Source: Aeoliella mucimassa
GTDB lineage: Bacteria; Planctomycetota; Planctomycetia; Pirellulales; Lacipirellulaceae
Length of the DNA: 64,000 bases
NCBI RefSeq assembly: GCF_007748035.1
Contig: NZ_CP036278.1
Location: forward strand, 2,728,001 to 2,792,000
Direction: 5' to 3'
Below the pieces are notes generated by a model. It was not told where the DNA came from. It made no database searches and saw nothing but the letters and a program-made list of their open reading frames with translations. Position 1 is the stretch's first letter. Each line of letters opens with the position of its first letter. Below are positions 19,963 to 29,368 of this stretch, one piece after another. The translations under genes were made by a program, and so were the position numbers.

Positions 19963-20244
19963 GGGGGGGATCCTGGGGGAAGCGATACGGACTCGAATCA
20001 GGTGATTTTAGCGGGCAATTTCAGCAGGTCAAAAACGGCAGTCCAAAAAACTTCGTTTCCCCGCAGGCTCGCTCGAAAACAAATCGGCAGAAAGCGGACA
20101 CTTTCCATCCGCCATGGTTCAGATAGAGCGTGTAAGTTAAAACGGATAGGTAAAAAACATAGCATCCTCAGGCGACTAAAGGCATTTATCATTCGCATCG
20201 CAAAGGCAATCTTCGGTGTTCTACGTACCACGACGGTCGGCGTG
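19963..20244. other. Divergent intergenic region
   Basis: Region between the minus-strand P-loop/pentapeptide gene and the plus-strand YihY gene, expected to hold both promoters. The frame of the YihY gene stays open through it back to GTG 20002, and the last ~25 codons before ATG 20245 (basic, amphipathic) look like the normal N-terminal helix of that family, so the true start may lie here. Confidence 0.5.
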
Positions 20245-21111
20245 ATGAATCATCACGTTCCGCAGATGGCCGCGGCGATTGCGTATTACATGATCTTCTC
20301 GTTGCCAGCCATTTTGCTCATCACCATCTCGATTGGGGGGTATCTGGCGAGGATCGGCGCTCTCGGTACCGGCGATACGGTTCGCGAGCACATGATCGAC
20401 GAGGTCGGCGGCGTCGTCGGCTCGTTCAGCACCGATCAGGTGGCGCAACTCATCGATCGGGCTACCAAGTTGCCTCCCTCGACCTCCAGTGTGTTGTTCG
20501 TGACCGCCATGCTGTTTTTCAGTGCTTCGGGCGTGATCGTGCAGGTGCAGATCGCACTGAACTTGATCTGGAAGCACGAGCCCGACGTCGACCGGCTGCG
20601 AAAACGCAATTTCTTTATTCGCCGACTGCTGTCGCTAGGCTTCGTGATCGTCATCGGCTTCCTGCTGTTGCTCACGATGGTGATCAGCGCCACGCTAACA
20701 ACGCTCGGCGATGTGCTGAACGAATCGATCTTGAACCAGCAGTTGCCGCAGACAGGGTGGCTGATTTCGTTCACGTCGGATTTTATCGTAAGTATGTGCT
20801 TTTTTACGCTTGTGTATCGCTGGCTGCACGACACGCGGGTAACATGGAAATTCGCGTCGCTGGGGGGAATGATCACCGCCCTGTTGTTCATGTTGGGCAA
20901 AACTTTGCTGGCGTTGTTGCTCACCCACATGCATCTGGGGTCCGCTTATGGGGCTGCTGGCTCGCTGGCAGTACTGCTGGCCTGGTGCTACTACACATCG
21001 CTGGCATTTTTGGTGGGTGCCGAAATCACCCGAGCGATCGAAGCCTACTACATTGGCAAAGCCCAAGAGCAACTTGGAGCGAGTGTCGAGGTAAGCAGCG
21101 TCGAGAGGTAA
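20245..21111 (+). CDS. YihY/virulence factor BrkB family membrane protein
   Basis: At least 288 residues from ATG 20245. Six hydrophobic segments carry the family landmarks MAAAIAYYMIFSLPAILL, SASGVIVQVQIALNLIW, and GAAGSLAVLLAWCYYTSL. The family is inner-membrane and of uncertain function (older RNase BN labels are considered wrong; transport or envelope roles have been suggested). The start is uncertain: in-frame codons extend upstream with a plausible basic N-terminal helix, but no ATG is available, only GTG 20002, with no clear ribosome site at either place. The frame continues open across the neighbouring antisense gene, which is a composition artefact. Confidence 0.85.
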   Translation: MNHHVPQMAAAIAYYMIFSLPAILLITISIGGYLARIGALGTGDTVREHMIDEVGGVVGSFSTDQVAQLIDRATKLPPSTSSVLFVTAMLFFSASGVIVQVQIALNLIWKHEPDVDRLRKRNFFIRRLLSLGFVIVIGFLLLLTMVISATLTTLGDVLNESILNQQLPQTGWLISFTSDFIVSMCFFTLVYRWLHDTRVTWKFASLGGMITALLFMLGKTLLALLLTHMHLGSAYGAAGSLAVLLAWCYYTSLAFLVGAEITRAIEAYYIGKAQEQLGASVEVSSVER

Positions 21112-21141
21112 CAGCAAACCTACATTGGAAGGCGACTTTTC

Positions 21142-22704
21142 ATGCGAACGATCATCTACCGGCCATTCTGCGTGATGCTACTCGGATCGCTGATGGCCGC
21201 AGCGGTGCTCGCTGCTGGTCAGCAAGCAGTTGCGGCGCCGAATGTCATCCTGTTCCTGGTCGACGACATGGGCATCATGGATACCTCACTGCCCTTCCTG
21301 ACCGACGAGCAAGGCAACGCGGTTAGGCATCCTCTGAACGACTATTATCGCACTCCCAACATGGAGCGGTTGGCCCAGCAAGGGGTGCGGCTCAACAATT
21401 TTTACGCGATGAGCGTTTGCTCTCCGACTCGGGCATCGATCATGACCGGGCAGAACGCGAGTCGCCATCACACGACCAACTGGATCAATCCGCAGTCGAA
21501 CAATCGGGGACCGTTTGGGCCGGCCGACTGGAACTGGACCGGGCTTAAGAAGAGCGATGTAACGCTCCCTCGCTTGCTCGAGCAGGCTGGCGGCTATCGA
21601 ACCATCCACGTCGGCAAAGGTCACTTCGGGCCCGCCAACCATGAAGGAGCCGAGCCGCTGAATCTTGGCTTCGACGTGAACATCGCTGGGCACGCGGCCG
21701 GACATCCTGCGAGCTACTATGGCACCGACAACTTTGGCGAGAAGAACCCCGTTCAGGCAGTGCCTGGCCTGGAGAAATATCACGGGCAGGAGATCTTCCT
21801 TACCGAGGCACTCACGCGCGAAGCGAAGCAGCAGGTGACCGAAGCGGTGGAAGCCAAGCAGCCTTTCTACTTGTACATGGCCCACTACGCGGTGCATGCG
21901 CCGTTTCAATCCGATCCGCGATTTGCCGATCACTATCGCGATTCGGGCAAGAAACCCCAAGCCCAGGCGTTCGCCACGCTGATTGAGGGCATGGACAAAT
22001 CGCTCGGTGATTTATTGGATCATGTCGAGTCGCTTGGGGTGGCCGAAGAGACGATCGTGATCTTCCTCGGCGACAACGGCAGCGACGCCCCGCTCGGCGG
22101 CGCTCACGAAATCGCCTCGGCCGCTCCGTTGCGCGGCAAGAAAGGCTCGCATTACGAAGGGGGCGTGCGGGTGCCGATGATTGCGGGGTGGGCGAAGTCG
22201 AATCCTGCGAACCCCGTGCAGGCGGCGGTGCCGATCGCTGAGGGGCAAATTCAGTCGCAGGTGGCGTCGGTCTGCGACTTGCTTCCCACGATTCTCTCAA
22301 TCGCCGAACTCGACAATCCCGCGAATCACCCGGTCGATGGTTTTGCCCTTCAGCCGCTGCTGGCTGGCAAGCACGACGACTCCCGCCCGGAGACGTTCCT
22401 GATGCACTACCCGCACTCGGTGCATCGCAGCAACTACTTCACGATCTATCGCCATGGCGATTGGAAGATTGCCTACCACTACCTGCCGAAAACGAATCCC
22501 CAAAACAAGCGATACGAATTATTCAATCTGGCCGAGGACCCCACCGAGTCGAACGATCTCTCGTCGAGCGAACCGGAGCAGCTCGCACGGATGATGGGCG
22601 AGATGATCGAGCAACTCGCAGCCACCGGCGCGCAGTATCCCACCAGTCGGGATCGCGCCCGCACGCTAGCTCCGCAGATGCCAAACAAGAGGGAGACTAA
22701 CTAA
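21142..22704 (+). CDS. Secreted C-type sulfatase (arylsulfatase family)
   Basis: 520 residues with a signal peptide ending around AVAAPN. It has the S1 sulfatase fold markers: VILFLVDDMG (metal-binding Asp pair) and CSPTRASIMTG with Cys93, the residue converted to formylglycine. HVGKGHFG and FLGDNGSD follow. Members hydrolyse sulfate esters, in planctomycetes usually on algal polysaccharides. A formylglycine-generating enzyme is needed but not present in this window. It starts 30 bases after the YihY stop; the HAD gene and a second sulfatase follow on the other strand. Confidence 0.93.
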   Translation: MRTIIYRPFCVMLLGSLMAAAVLAAGQQAVAAPNVILFLVDDMGIMDTSLPFLTDEQGNAVRHPLNDYYRTPNMERLAQQGVRLNNFYAMSVCSPTRASIMTGQNASRHHTTNWINPQSNNRGPFGPADWNWTGLKKSDVTLPRLLEQAGGYRTIHVGKGHFGPANHEGAEPLNLGFDVNIAGHAAGHPASYYGTDNFGEKNPVQAVPGLEKYHGQEIFLTEALTREAKQQVTEAVEAKQPFYLYMAHYAVHAPFQSDPRFADHYRDSGKKPQAQAFATLIEGMDKSLGDLLDHVESLGVAEETIVIFLGDNGSDAPLGGAHEIASAAPLRGKKGSHYEGGVRVPMIAGWAKSNPANPVQAAVPIAEGQIQSQVASVCDLLPTILSIAELDNPANHPVDGFALQPLLAGKHDDSRPETFLMHYPHSVHRSNYFTIYRHGDWKIAYHYLPKTNPQNKRYELFNLAEDPTESNDLSSSEPEQLARMMGEMIEQLAATGAQYPTSRDRARTLAPQMPNKRETN

Positions 22705-22722
22705 TCAGCTAGATCCACCAAG

Positions 22723-23709
22723 CTATTTCTTGGGGAACACCTGCCGCCAGTCTTGTTTCATATCGATGAGCAGGAATCCCCGCTCCGGCGCTTCGTCCAG
22801 CGCCTTGTTTAACCGCCCGATGTGCGAGTCGCGGTCGTAGGCGACTTCGCGCTCGTCGTCGGTGTGATGAACAATCGCACCGAGCCGCAGGCCATCGCCC
22901 GCGGTGGTGTAGCGAAGCATTTCATAATCGCCATCGGAATTGCCAAACGCCGCAATCGGGCGGCGGCCGATGTAGCGATCAATACCAACCGGCTTGCCGG
23001 CTTTGTCGTCGATGAAAGCCACCTGAGGCTTTCGAATCAAGGTCGGCACGCCGTCCTGCTCGACATATTCCAATTCAATACTGCTGCCGACTACTTGCTC
23101 GGGAGGAATGCCATAAACTTGTTCAGAAAACACACGCATCAGGTCGATGCCGCCGCCCGAGACGATGTAGGTCTTGAACCCATTGGCTCGCAGGTACGCG
23201 AGCAACTCGAGCATCGGCTGATAGACGCACTCGGTGTAAGGTCGGTCGTACTTGGGGTGCTTGGCCGTGGCAAACCAGTCGCGGGCGATCTCGGCAAACT
23301 GATCGTTGGTCATGCCAGCGTGGGTCGCCCCGATGATCTTCAGAAGCCCTTCGTTGCCGCTAGCGGCCATCGCCTTGAAGTTCCCTTCCAGCACTGCTTG
23401 AAAAGGTTGCTCCGTTTTCCATTCCGGGTGATCCGGAGCCATTGCCTTGATGCGATCGAGCGCAAAGGCGAGTTGTACGTACATCGGTTGTTCGGACCAC
23501 AAGGTGCCGTCGTTGTCGAACACCGCGATGCGATCCGCGGGCGCGACAAAGTCGGGCGAGTCTTTGGTAGTGACCCGTTCGACAAAATCGACGATCGCTT
23601 GTTTGGTGGCTCCGTCGTTCCACGAAGCAAGCGGATCGCTGGTGGCAGCCTCTTGCGCGGCCGCGCTAAGGATACATGTGAGAATGGGTAACAAAAACAG
23701 CGGCTTCAT
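22723..23709 (-). CDS. Secreted HAD-superfamily hydrolase
   Basis: 328 residues from ATG 23709, chosen because it opens a signal peptide (MKPLFLLPILTCILSAAAQ); a codon 23 residues further upstream is possible. HAD motif I is AVFDNDGTLWSEQ, with DxDGT. YIVSGGGIDLMRV provides the motif II Ser/Thr, and AFGNSDGDYEML the C-terminal acidic motif. It resembles secreted phosphoserine-phosphatase-like phosphatases. Probably periplasmic and acting on small phosphate esters; the substrate is unknown. It lies 49 bases after the end of the second sulfatase in the same direction. Confidence 0.88.
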   Translation of the reverse strand: MKPLFLLPILTCILSAAAQEAATSDPLASWNDGATKQAIVDFVERVTTKDSPDFVAPADRIAVFDNDGTLWSEQPMYVQLAFALDRIKAMAPDHPEWKTEQPFQAVLEGNFKAMAASGNEGLLKIIGATHAGMTNDQFAEIARDWFATAKHPKYDRPYTECVYQPMLELLAYLRANGFKTYIVSGGGIDLMRVFSEQVYGIPPEQVVGSSIELEYVEQDGVPTLIRKPQVAFIDDKAGKPVGIDRYIGRRPIAAFGNSDGDYEMLRYTTAGDGLRLGAIVHHTDDEREVAYDRDSHIGRLNKALDEAPERGFLLIDMKQDWRQVFPKK

Positions 23710-23758
23710 GGCAATATTCCCACGAGTAAAGAAGAGGCTTATTACGATAGAAAAAGGT

Positions 23759-25333
23759 CTAGTTCGACCCGGGAGCACCTTCTTGGAGCTTATTCATGAC
23801 TTCCTCCAAGTTGAAGCTCGCTGGCTTCTGACGTGGGGGGAACTCCTTGAAGGTCTCCAGAAACTTGCCAGTGTACTGCTGAGCGGGAACCAACATATAA
23901 GCATGTTCCAGCAGCCAGTCGTAGTAGGTGTTCGACGTAATGTCGGCCTGCTCGTACGGATCCGCATGCAGATCATAGATTTTGGGCACGCGAAGTTCGG
24001 TGAACGGCTCGGCCCACACCTGCAGAGTTCCGCGGGCGCGTTGTTCGAGGAACACAAGTTTCCAGTTCTCAAACCGCATACCGACCAACTGGCCATCGTC
24101 GTTGAAGTAGAAGAACGAGTTACGAGGCGATTCATCCACTTCGCCGGTCAGGTAAGGAAGCTGATTGTAACCATCCAAGTGAACCTTGAACTCCTTACCA
24201 GCTGCCTTGTGGCCAGCCTTGAGTTTCTCGGAGATGTCCGATTCACCCACCGCGGCCATCAGCGTCGGCAACCAGTCTTGGCCGCTGACGATTTCGTTCG
24301 AAACGCTCCCTTCCTTGATCTTGCCTGGCCAACGAATAACGCATGGCACGCGGAAAGCACCTTCCCAGTTCGAGTTTTTCTCGTTGCGGAAGGGGCTCAA
24401 ACCAGCGTCGGGCCAGCTGTTTTTGTGTGGGCCGTTGTCGGTGGTGTAAAGCACGATGGTGTTCTCGTCGATGCCGAGGTCTTCGAGCGTGTCGAGCAGT
24501 TTGCCAACATGGTTGTCGTGCTCGATCATGCCGTCGGCGTATTCGGTACGCGAGGTCAGGCCTGGTTTATCCCGACGATCTTCAGCGACGTGCGTGCGGA
24601 AATGCATACGAGTCGCGTTCCACCAGCAGAAGAACGGCTTGTCGGCCTTTACCTGACGCTTCATGAAGTCGATCGCAGCTTCGGAGGTCTCGTCGTCGAC
24701 GTGTTCCATCCGCTTCTTGGTCAGCGGGCCGGTGTCTTCGATGGTTTGTGTGCCATCGGGATTGGCTTTGCACTTCAGCACGCCACGAGGACCAAATCGC
24801 TTGAGGAACTCTGGATCGCGTGGGTAGTTGCGATTCTCCGGTTCTTCCTCGGCATTCAAGTGATAAAGGTTGCCAAAGAACTCGTCGAATCCATGCATGG
24901 TCGGCAAGAATTCGTCGCGGTCGCCAAGGTGGTTTTTACCAAACTGACCAGTGGCGTAACCGTGCGGTTTGAGCAACTCGGCCAGCGTGGGGTCTTCGGC
25001 TTGCAAGCCAAGATCCGCCCCCGGCAGACCGACCTTCGACAAACCTGTGCGGTAGCTGCACTGACCAGTAATGAAGGTCGAACGCCCCGCGGTGCAGCTT
25101 TGCTCGGCGTAGTAGTCGGTAAAGATCATCCCACCGTGGGCGATGCGATCGATGTTCGGGGTACGATACCCCACCAGGCCCATCGTGTAAGCAGAGACAT
25201 TACTTTGGCCGATGTCATCCCCAAAAATCACAAGGATGTTGGGCTTGTCGGCCGCCGAGCAGTGGCTACCCACCACCATGGCAACGACTGCCAGACTGAG
25301 CGTCTGGAAGAGACGCATCATGGATTGCCGCAT
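23759..25333 (-). CDS. Secreted C-type sulfatase with CxAxR site
   Basis: 524 residues with a signal peptide (LSLAVVAMVVGSHCSAADK). PNILVIFGDDIG holds the metal-binding Asp pair, and the nucleophile motif is CTAGRSTFITG with Cys80, the CxAxR variant also accepted by formylglycine-generating enzyme. QFGKNHLGDRDEF and YTTDNGPHKNSWPD are typical of arylsulfatases. A start at the Met five codons later is equally possible. Together with the sulfatase at 21142 and the porin at 25778 it suggests periplasmic desulfation of imported sulfated glycans. Confidence 0.93.
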   Translation of the reverse strand: MRQSMMRLFQTLSLAVVAMVVGSHCSAADKPNILVIFGDDIGQSNVSAYTMGLVGYRTPNIDRIAHGGMIFTDYYAEQSCTAGRSTFITGQCSYRTGLSKVGLPGADLGLQAEDPTLAELLKPHGYATGQFGKNHLGDRDEFLPTMHGFDEFFGNLYHLNAEEEPENRNYPRDPEFLKRFGPRGVLKCKANPDGTQTIEDTGPLTKKRMEHVDDETSEAAIDFMKRQVKADKPFFCWWNATRMHFRTHVAEDRRDKPGLTSRTEYADGMIEHDNHVGKLLDTLEDLGIDENTIVLYTTDNGPHKNSWPDAGLSPFRNEKNSNWEGAFRVPCVIRWPGKIKEGSVSNEIVSGQDWLPTLMAAVGESDISEKLKAGHKAAGKEFKVHLDGYNQLPYLTGEVDESPRNSFFYFNDDGQLVGMRFENWKLVFLEQRARGTLQVWAEPFTELRVPKIYDLHADPYEQADITSNTYYDWLLEHAYMLVPAQQYTGKFLETFKEFPPRQKPASFNLEEVMNKLQEGAPGSN

Positions 25334-25777
25334 AAGAACCTCCCCTGGGTAAGAAGTGAAAAGCCCCCCTCCACGAAGCCCGACCAGGCAGCGAGAACGC
25401 CATGGGGCATTAGGAAGTATAAGGGGATTTTAACGGGTTGCAATGAATTGTGAGCCTAAAGGTCCAGATTCTGGCAGCTTACTAGTTTCAAGATCGTGCG
25501 AGTTCCGTTCGCCAAGTCTTTGGTCGAAATAACCTTGGAAATGGGGCATTTAGATCACCTGATTTACCCATCGCTACTCACCTGGAGATAAAGATTCAAT
25601 GAATGATCTTCACAAAGCGTTCATGTTCGGCCAACGGGCGTGCATTGGAATACAAACCTGTCGTAACGGTTTTACGGATTGATGCAGGTACTGTTTTTTC
25701 TGGACCCAAATAGGACCGATACAGGACTTCGGGCTTCTGTAAATGGATCGATTGCCAATCTCGTTTCCAAGGATCGG
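25334..25777. other. Divergent intergenic region between sulfatase and porin genes
   Basis: 444 bases that should hold promoters for both divergent genes. AAGGA at 25769-25773 is a good ribosome site for the porin start. The porin frame remains open upstream to 25679 but that part has no signal peptide and is not included. No other element is recognised. Confidence 0.5.
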
Positions 25778-27046
25778 ATGATGAGAACTTCCGTCGCTGT
25801 CATTTTTCAATCGTTGATGATTGCTACTGCGATCATCGGCGTGGCAAACGGCCAAGGTGTGTTTAACGATGGCTGCTACTGCGCTGAGACGTTAACCGGC
25901 GACTGGTGTGGCAATCGTACCTGCCTGGCAGAGAACGGTATCACGTTCGATATGGACGTGGCCCACTTTTACCATGGAGTGACATCGGGAGGACTCGAGC
26001 GTCATTTTACCTACGCAGGACACGGCGACTATGTTACCAATGTCGACTTCGGCAAACTCGGCGTTCAGGAAGGTCTGTTCTTGAAAGTGCGGGCCGAGCA
26101 TCGCTTTGGAGAGACGATTAATCCTTCTACCGGAGCAGTGCTACCGGCGACGGTACTTGCTGATTTGCCAGTAGCCGACAGTGAAGACTTGATGCTGACG
26201 AATGTCTTGTTCACTCAGTTCCTCAACGAGCGAACCGCGGTGTTCTTCGGCAAACTCGACACACTCGACGGCGACGCGAATGCGTTTGCGAGTGGTCGAG
26301 GGAAGACCCAATTCATGAACAGTGGATTCGTCGTGAATCCTATCGCGCTGCGAACTGTACCCTACTCGTCGCTCGGGTGTGGATTTCTGATCATGGGCGA
26401 GGGTGGCGAGCCGCTCTTCAATTACACGATCATCAACCCACGCGACACAGCAAACAGGGCTGGGTTCGACGAGTTGTTTGCCGACGGGGTGGCGATGAGC
26501 GCCGAACTGCGACTGCCGTCGACGTTCTGGGGCAAGCCTGGCCATCATCTGTTTGGCGGCACCTGGAGCAGCCGCGATTACGTCGCCCTCGACCAGGATC
26601 CGCGGGTGATCTTTCCCGAAGTGGCGATCAACGAAACTCAAGGCTCGTGGTCGCTGTACTACAACTTTGACCAATACCTCTACACCGATCGCTGTGATCC
26701 TAGCAAAGGTTGGGGACTGTTTGGTCGCGCGGGCATTGCGGACGACAAAGCGAACCCAATCGCCTATTTCTTGAGTCTAGGCATTGGCGGTAACAACCCC
26801 TACTGTGGCCATCGCAACGATACGTTTGGCCTCGGCTGGTTCATGAGCGGTACCAGCGATCAGATCAGCCCCTTCCTGGAGATTCCCCTAGGTCCCATCG
26901 GCGATGGGTATGGGGTCGAAATGTTCTACAACTGCGAAGTGACAAAGTGGCTCAACATCTCGCCAGACGTGCAGGTGCTGATGCCAGCGCGACAGGAAGT
27001 AGATCCCGCACTCGTGATCGGCGTGCGTGCGGTGATGCAGTTGTAA
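25778..27046 (+). CDS. OprB-family carbohydrate porin
   Basis: 422 residues from ATG 25778, with AAGGA five bases upstream; ATG 25781 is also possible. A signal peptide (MIATAIIGVANGQG) is followed by a short Cys-rich segment (CYCAETLTGDWCGNRTC) and then an OprB-like beta-barrel: GITFDMDVAHFYHGV, GWGLFGRAGIADD, and NPYCGHRNDTFGLGW, ending in VIGVRAVMQL, a typical outer-membrane C-terminal strand. OprB porins pass sugars across the outer membrane. The four closely spaced Cys at the N-terminus are unusual for an outer-membrane protein. Divergent from a sulfatase gene. Confidence 0.87.
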   Translation: MMRTSVAVIFQSLMIATAIIGVANGQGVFNDGCYCAETLTGDWCGNRTCLAENGITFDMDVAHFYHGVTSGGLERHFTYAGHGDYVTNVDFGKLGVQEGLFLKVRAEHRFGETINPSTGAVLPATVLADLPVADSEDLMLTNVLFTQFLNERTAVFFGKLDTLDGDANAFASGRGKTQFMNSGFVVNPIALRTVPYSSLGCGFLIMGEGGEPLFNYTIINPRDTANRAGFDELFADGVAMSAELRLPSTFWGKPGHHLFGGTWSSRDYVALDQDPRVIFPEVAINETQGSWSLYYNFDQYLYTDRCDPSKGWGLFGRAGIADDKANPIAYFLSLGIGGNNPYCGHRNDTFGLGWFMSGTSDQISPFLEIPLGPIGDGYGVEMFYNCEVTKWLNISPDVQVLMPARQEVDPALVIGVRAVMQL

Positions 27047-27089
27047 GGTTTTGATTCCCCGGTTTATGAGCGACTCTCAAGCGAGAGTG

Positions 27090-28682
27090 TTACATCCCTA
27101 CCCAATGGGCCGAAACGCAGATGTCCTGCCAGTCGCTCCGATTCCAGATTTCCAGGCTATCCTCGAATCCGAAATAGGCGTGCTTTTCGGTGCCGCATAG
27201 TTGCCGACCAAACGTGGTGCGCCAGGGATCGGTGGGATCATCCTCATAGGAATGGTGGTGCACCTGTAGCAGGAAACGCTGCGGTTGATCCGAGCGGTTG
27301 GTGATGACGTAGATCCCGCGATCGCCTGGTTGCTTCTGCCCCTCCACGTAGGGAGTACCTTCATTCACCCAGACGACGCGATTCGTATCAAGCTCGATCA
27401 AGCGAATCCGATTCTGCAGTTCGGCGCTACTGCAACACGATAAGATCAAGCGCTCTCCAGGTTTCACCTCGAGGTGCTGTCCATAATCGATATCGTCCAC
27501 GATCATCCGCTCCACGATAGGAGCAGGCATGTATTCCACCGCGGGATGGGGCAGTTCCATATCCACCTTCGCCACTTCGGGAGTGGTAAAGTGGATGGTT
27601 GCGACCATGTCGTTGAAGTCTTTGTCGGAGGTTAGAGTTTCCGACTCTGATTCGTCCGATGGAACGTACACGCGGTCGTCCCAGCCGATCGCCAAAAGGA
27701 AATCGGTTTCAAAGCGAACTCGGCAATCGCTCAGATGCCAGGTGCTATCGCTGGGAGTCGATGGCACGATGTGCGAGCCAGCGAACAGAAAGTAGCGAGT
27801 GCGGTTGCTGGTGTTGTACTCGGTGCGTTGTCCCACGAGCCCGTGCCGACGCACCGGAGCCTCAATGTTGTTTTCATACAGATTATTAAACGAGGTCCAC
27901 CCACCAGAAAGCCGCCCCTCGCTGTCGAGCTCCACCATGCTAAGCGAATTCTGGCTCCAGGCCGAAGCGTCGACAAGGATGTCCATCTGCTGTCCTGGTT
28001 CGAGAGCAACCAGGTAGCCAGGCTGATCGTTGTCCTGCCCCCGTTCAAGCCAGGCGGTGCCGGTGCACGGGCAGAGACCTTCGGTTGGATTGAGCGTACT
28101 AAGGCAACTTGCAAGCCGAATGCTATCGAGCGAACCAGTTCGGGTCAGTTGGCCAAGTATCGAGAGCGCGCGATCATCGCGAACCACCACTTCGCCTTCG
28201 GTGGGATTGGATAACGGAATGGCAGCAACGGTGGGAGGAAGAGAAACCGTTGCGACCTGATCTGGAGCACTTCGGAAAGCATAGTAGAGTGCGACAAACA
28301 GCGTTGCCGCGATGGCTGAGTAGACACCCCAATACAGGGAGCGTCGTGACGAACCCGAAGTGGCCAGCAATGCGCTTTTGCTAGGAGTGGTTTCAAGGTC
28401 TAGCGAAGCAAGGGTCGCTAAGTCTTGGCAACTGAATTCGACTGACTGTTTGCTCGCTGCCTGATCGGGCTTGGTCGCAACTACTGAGCAAAATTCCATG
28501 CGACCAAGATCCAGCTCGTTCTGTAGGAGCATTTGCTGGAAAAGAGTTGTCGAATAGTACTCCTGCAACTCTTCGTTTGATTCGATTAGCGCTGCTAATC
28601 GCGCCAGCATTTCGTCGTTCGCCTGTTTCTCGGCAATACAGGCGGCGATTTCGCGGATCTGCTGTTTTTCTTGTTCGTACAT
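27090..28682 (-). CDS. Putative membrane-anchored partner of ECF sigma factor
   Basis: 530 residues from ATG 28682 (MYEQEKQQIREIAACIAE). The first ~190 residues are cytoplasmic and helical, like FecR-type anti-sigma or planctomycete sigma partners. One membrane helix (YWGVYSAIAATLFVALYYAF) is followed by a ~330-residue exterior part. That part has DKDFNDMVATIHF, reminiscent of the DUF4114 D-F-N-D motif. The gene directly follows the sigma factor at 28757 on the same strand, so it may hold or release that sigma factor in response to an outside signal. This role is inferred from position and topology only. Confidence 0.72.
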   Translation of the reverse strand: MYEQEKQQIREIAACIAEKQANDEMLARLAALIESNEELQEYYSTTLFQQMLLQNELDLGRMEFCSVVATKPDQAASKQSVEFSCQDLATLASLDLETTPSKSALLATSGSSRRSLYWGVYSAIAATLFVALYYAFRSAPDQVATVSLPPTVAAIPLSNPTEGEVVVRDDRALSILGQLTRTGSLDSIRLASCLSTLNPTEGLCPCTGTAWLERGQDNDQPGYLVALEPGQQMDILVDASAWSQNSLSMVELDSEGRLSGGWTSFNNLYENNIEAPVRRHGLVGQRTEYNTSNRTRYFLFAGSHIVPSTPSDSTWHLSDCRVRFETDFLLAIGWDDRVYVPSDESESETLTSDKDFNDMVATIHFTTPEVAKVDMELPHPAVEYMPAPIVERMIVDDIDYGQHLEVKPGERLILSCCSSAELQNRIRLIELDTNRVVWVNEGTPYVEGQKQPGDRGIYVITNRSDQPQRFLLQVHHHSYEDDPTDPWRTTFGRQLCGTEKHAYFGFEDSLEIWNRSDWQDICVSAHWVGM

Positions 28683-28756
28683 GTATATGGGAAGTGGTCG
28701 GCTTGAATCGTGTTGCAGAGATAATGGCAGCGAAGTGGTGTGAATCGCTACGTATG

Positions 28757-29368
28757 TTACTCCAGTTCGCGGGCAAGGTTTCGTTCGATGCAATCTTGCA
28801 GCAATCGTCGCAGACGCATCAAGTGAACTTTTATCGCAGATTCGGTACGGCCGAGTTTTGCAGCCAAAGCCGATATCGATAGTCCATTCGCGTAGCGATC
28901 GCGAAGCAAGCCAATGTTCTCGTCGCTTACCTTCGTCATGCAATCACGCAGGGCGACGCGAGTTTCTATTTCTTGTTCCGAGGTGGTCTCCTGGTTCGCC
29001 AAGCGTGCGATCAATGCGTCGCCAAACACGTGACGCTCCCGCTGTTGGTCCCGAAGGAACGACTGAACCTTCCAGTACGCAACTTTTCGCGCCCATGCCG
29101 AAAAGTTGGTGCCCGGTTCAAAGTCCGTCGACTTGCGCCAGAGCACAATGTTGGTTTCCTGCAGCACATTCTGCGCGGAGTCGACATCGCCAAGGAGCAT
29201 GGTGATGTAGTGAAGCAGTCGAAATTGTTCGCCTGTCAAAAGCTGAACAAAGGCTTCGCTGGCCTGAATGGGGCCGTCGGGGGGGATTTGTTCGTCTGGC
29301 ATCAGTCGGGTTCTCGGGCAACGTGAAGACTCAACCGGAGTCGCCTGCGTAGGGGAATCAACCGGCAA
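28757..29368 (-). CDS. ECF RNA polymerase sigma factor
   Basis: 203 residues, or 181 from the inner ATG at 29302. Region 2 reads HYITMLLGDVDSAQNVLQETN and FSAWARKVAYWKVQSF. Region 4 is a helix-turn-helix with YANGLSISALAAKLGRTESAIKVHLMRLRRLL. This fits the sigma-70 subfamily found in Rhodopirellula and Verrucomicrobium. No N- or C-terminal extension beyond ~30 residues. It is followed by its probable membrane partner and is divergent from the DUF1559 gene at 29964. Confidence 0.92.
   Translation of the reverse strand: MPVDSPTQATPVESSRCPRTRLMPDEQIPPDGPIQASEAFVQLLTGEQFRLLHYITMLLGDVDSAQNVLQETNIVLWRKSTDFEPGTNFSAWARKVAYWKVQSFLRDQQRERHVFGDALIARLANQETTSEQEIETRVALRDCMTKVSDENIGLLRDRYANGLSISALAAKLGRTESAIKVHLMRLRRLLQDCIERNLARELE

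Noticed and set aside
18136-20244. Very long open frame on the plus strand before the YihY gene (about 700 codons)
   Set aside because: It runs antisense to the pentapeptide-repeat gene, whose product has clear motifs. The opposite frame only lacks stops because of the repetitive, GC-rich coding sequence. Only the final part, encoding YihY/BrkB, is real.
23447-25453. 668-codon open frame antisense to the second sulfatase
   Set aside because: The minus strand encodes a clear sulfatase. The antisense frame has no motifs and no ribosome site; codon bias of the sense gene creates it.
27073-27088. Small hairpin (ACTCTC/GAGAGT) between the porin and its convergent neighbour
   Set aside because: Six-base stem with no T run; too weak to call as a terminator.
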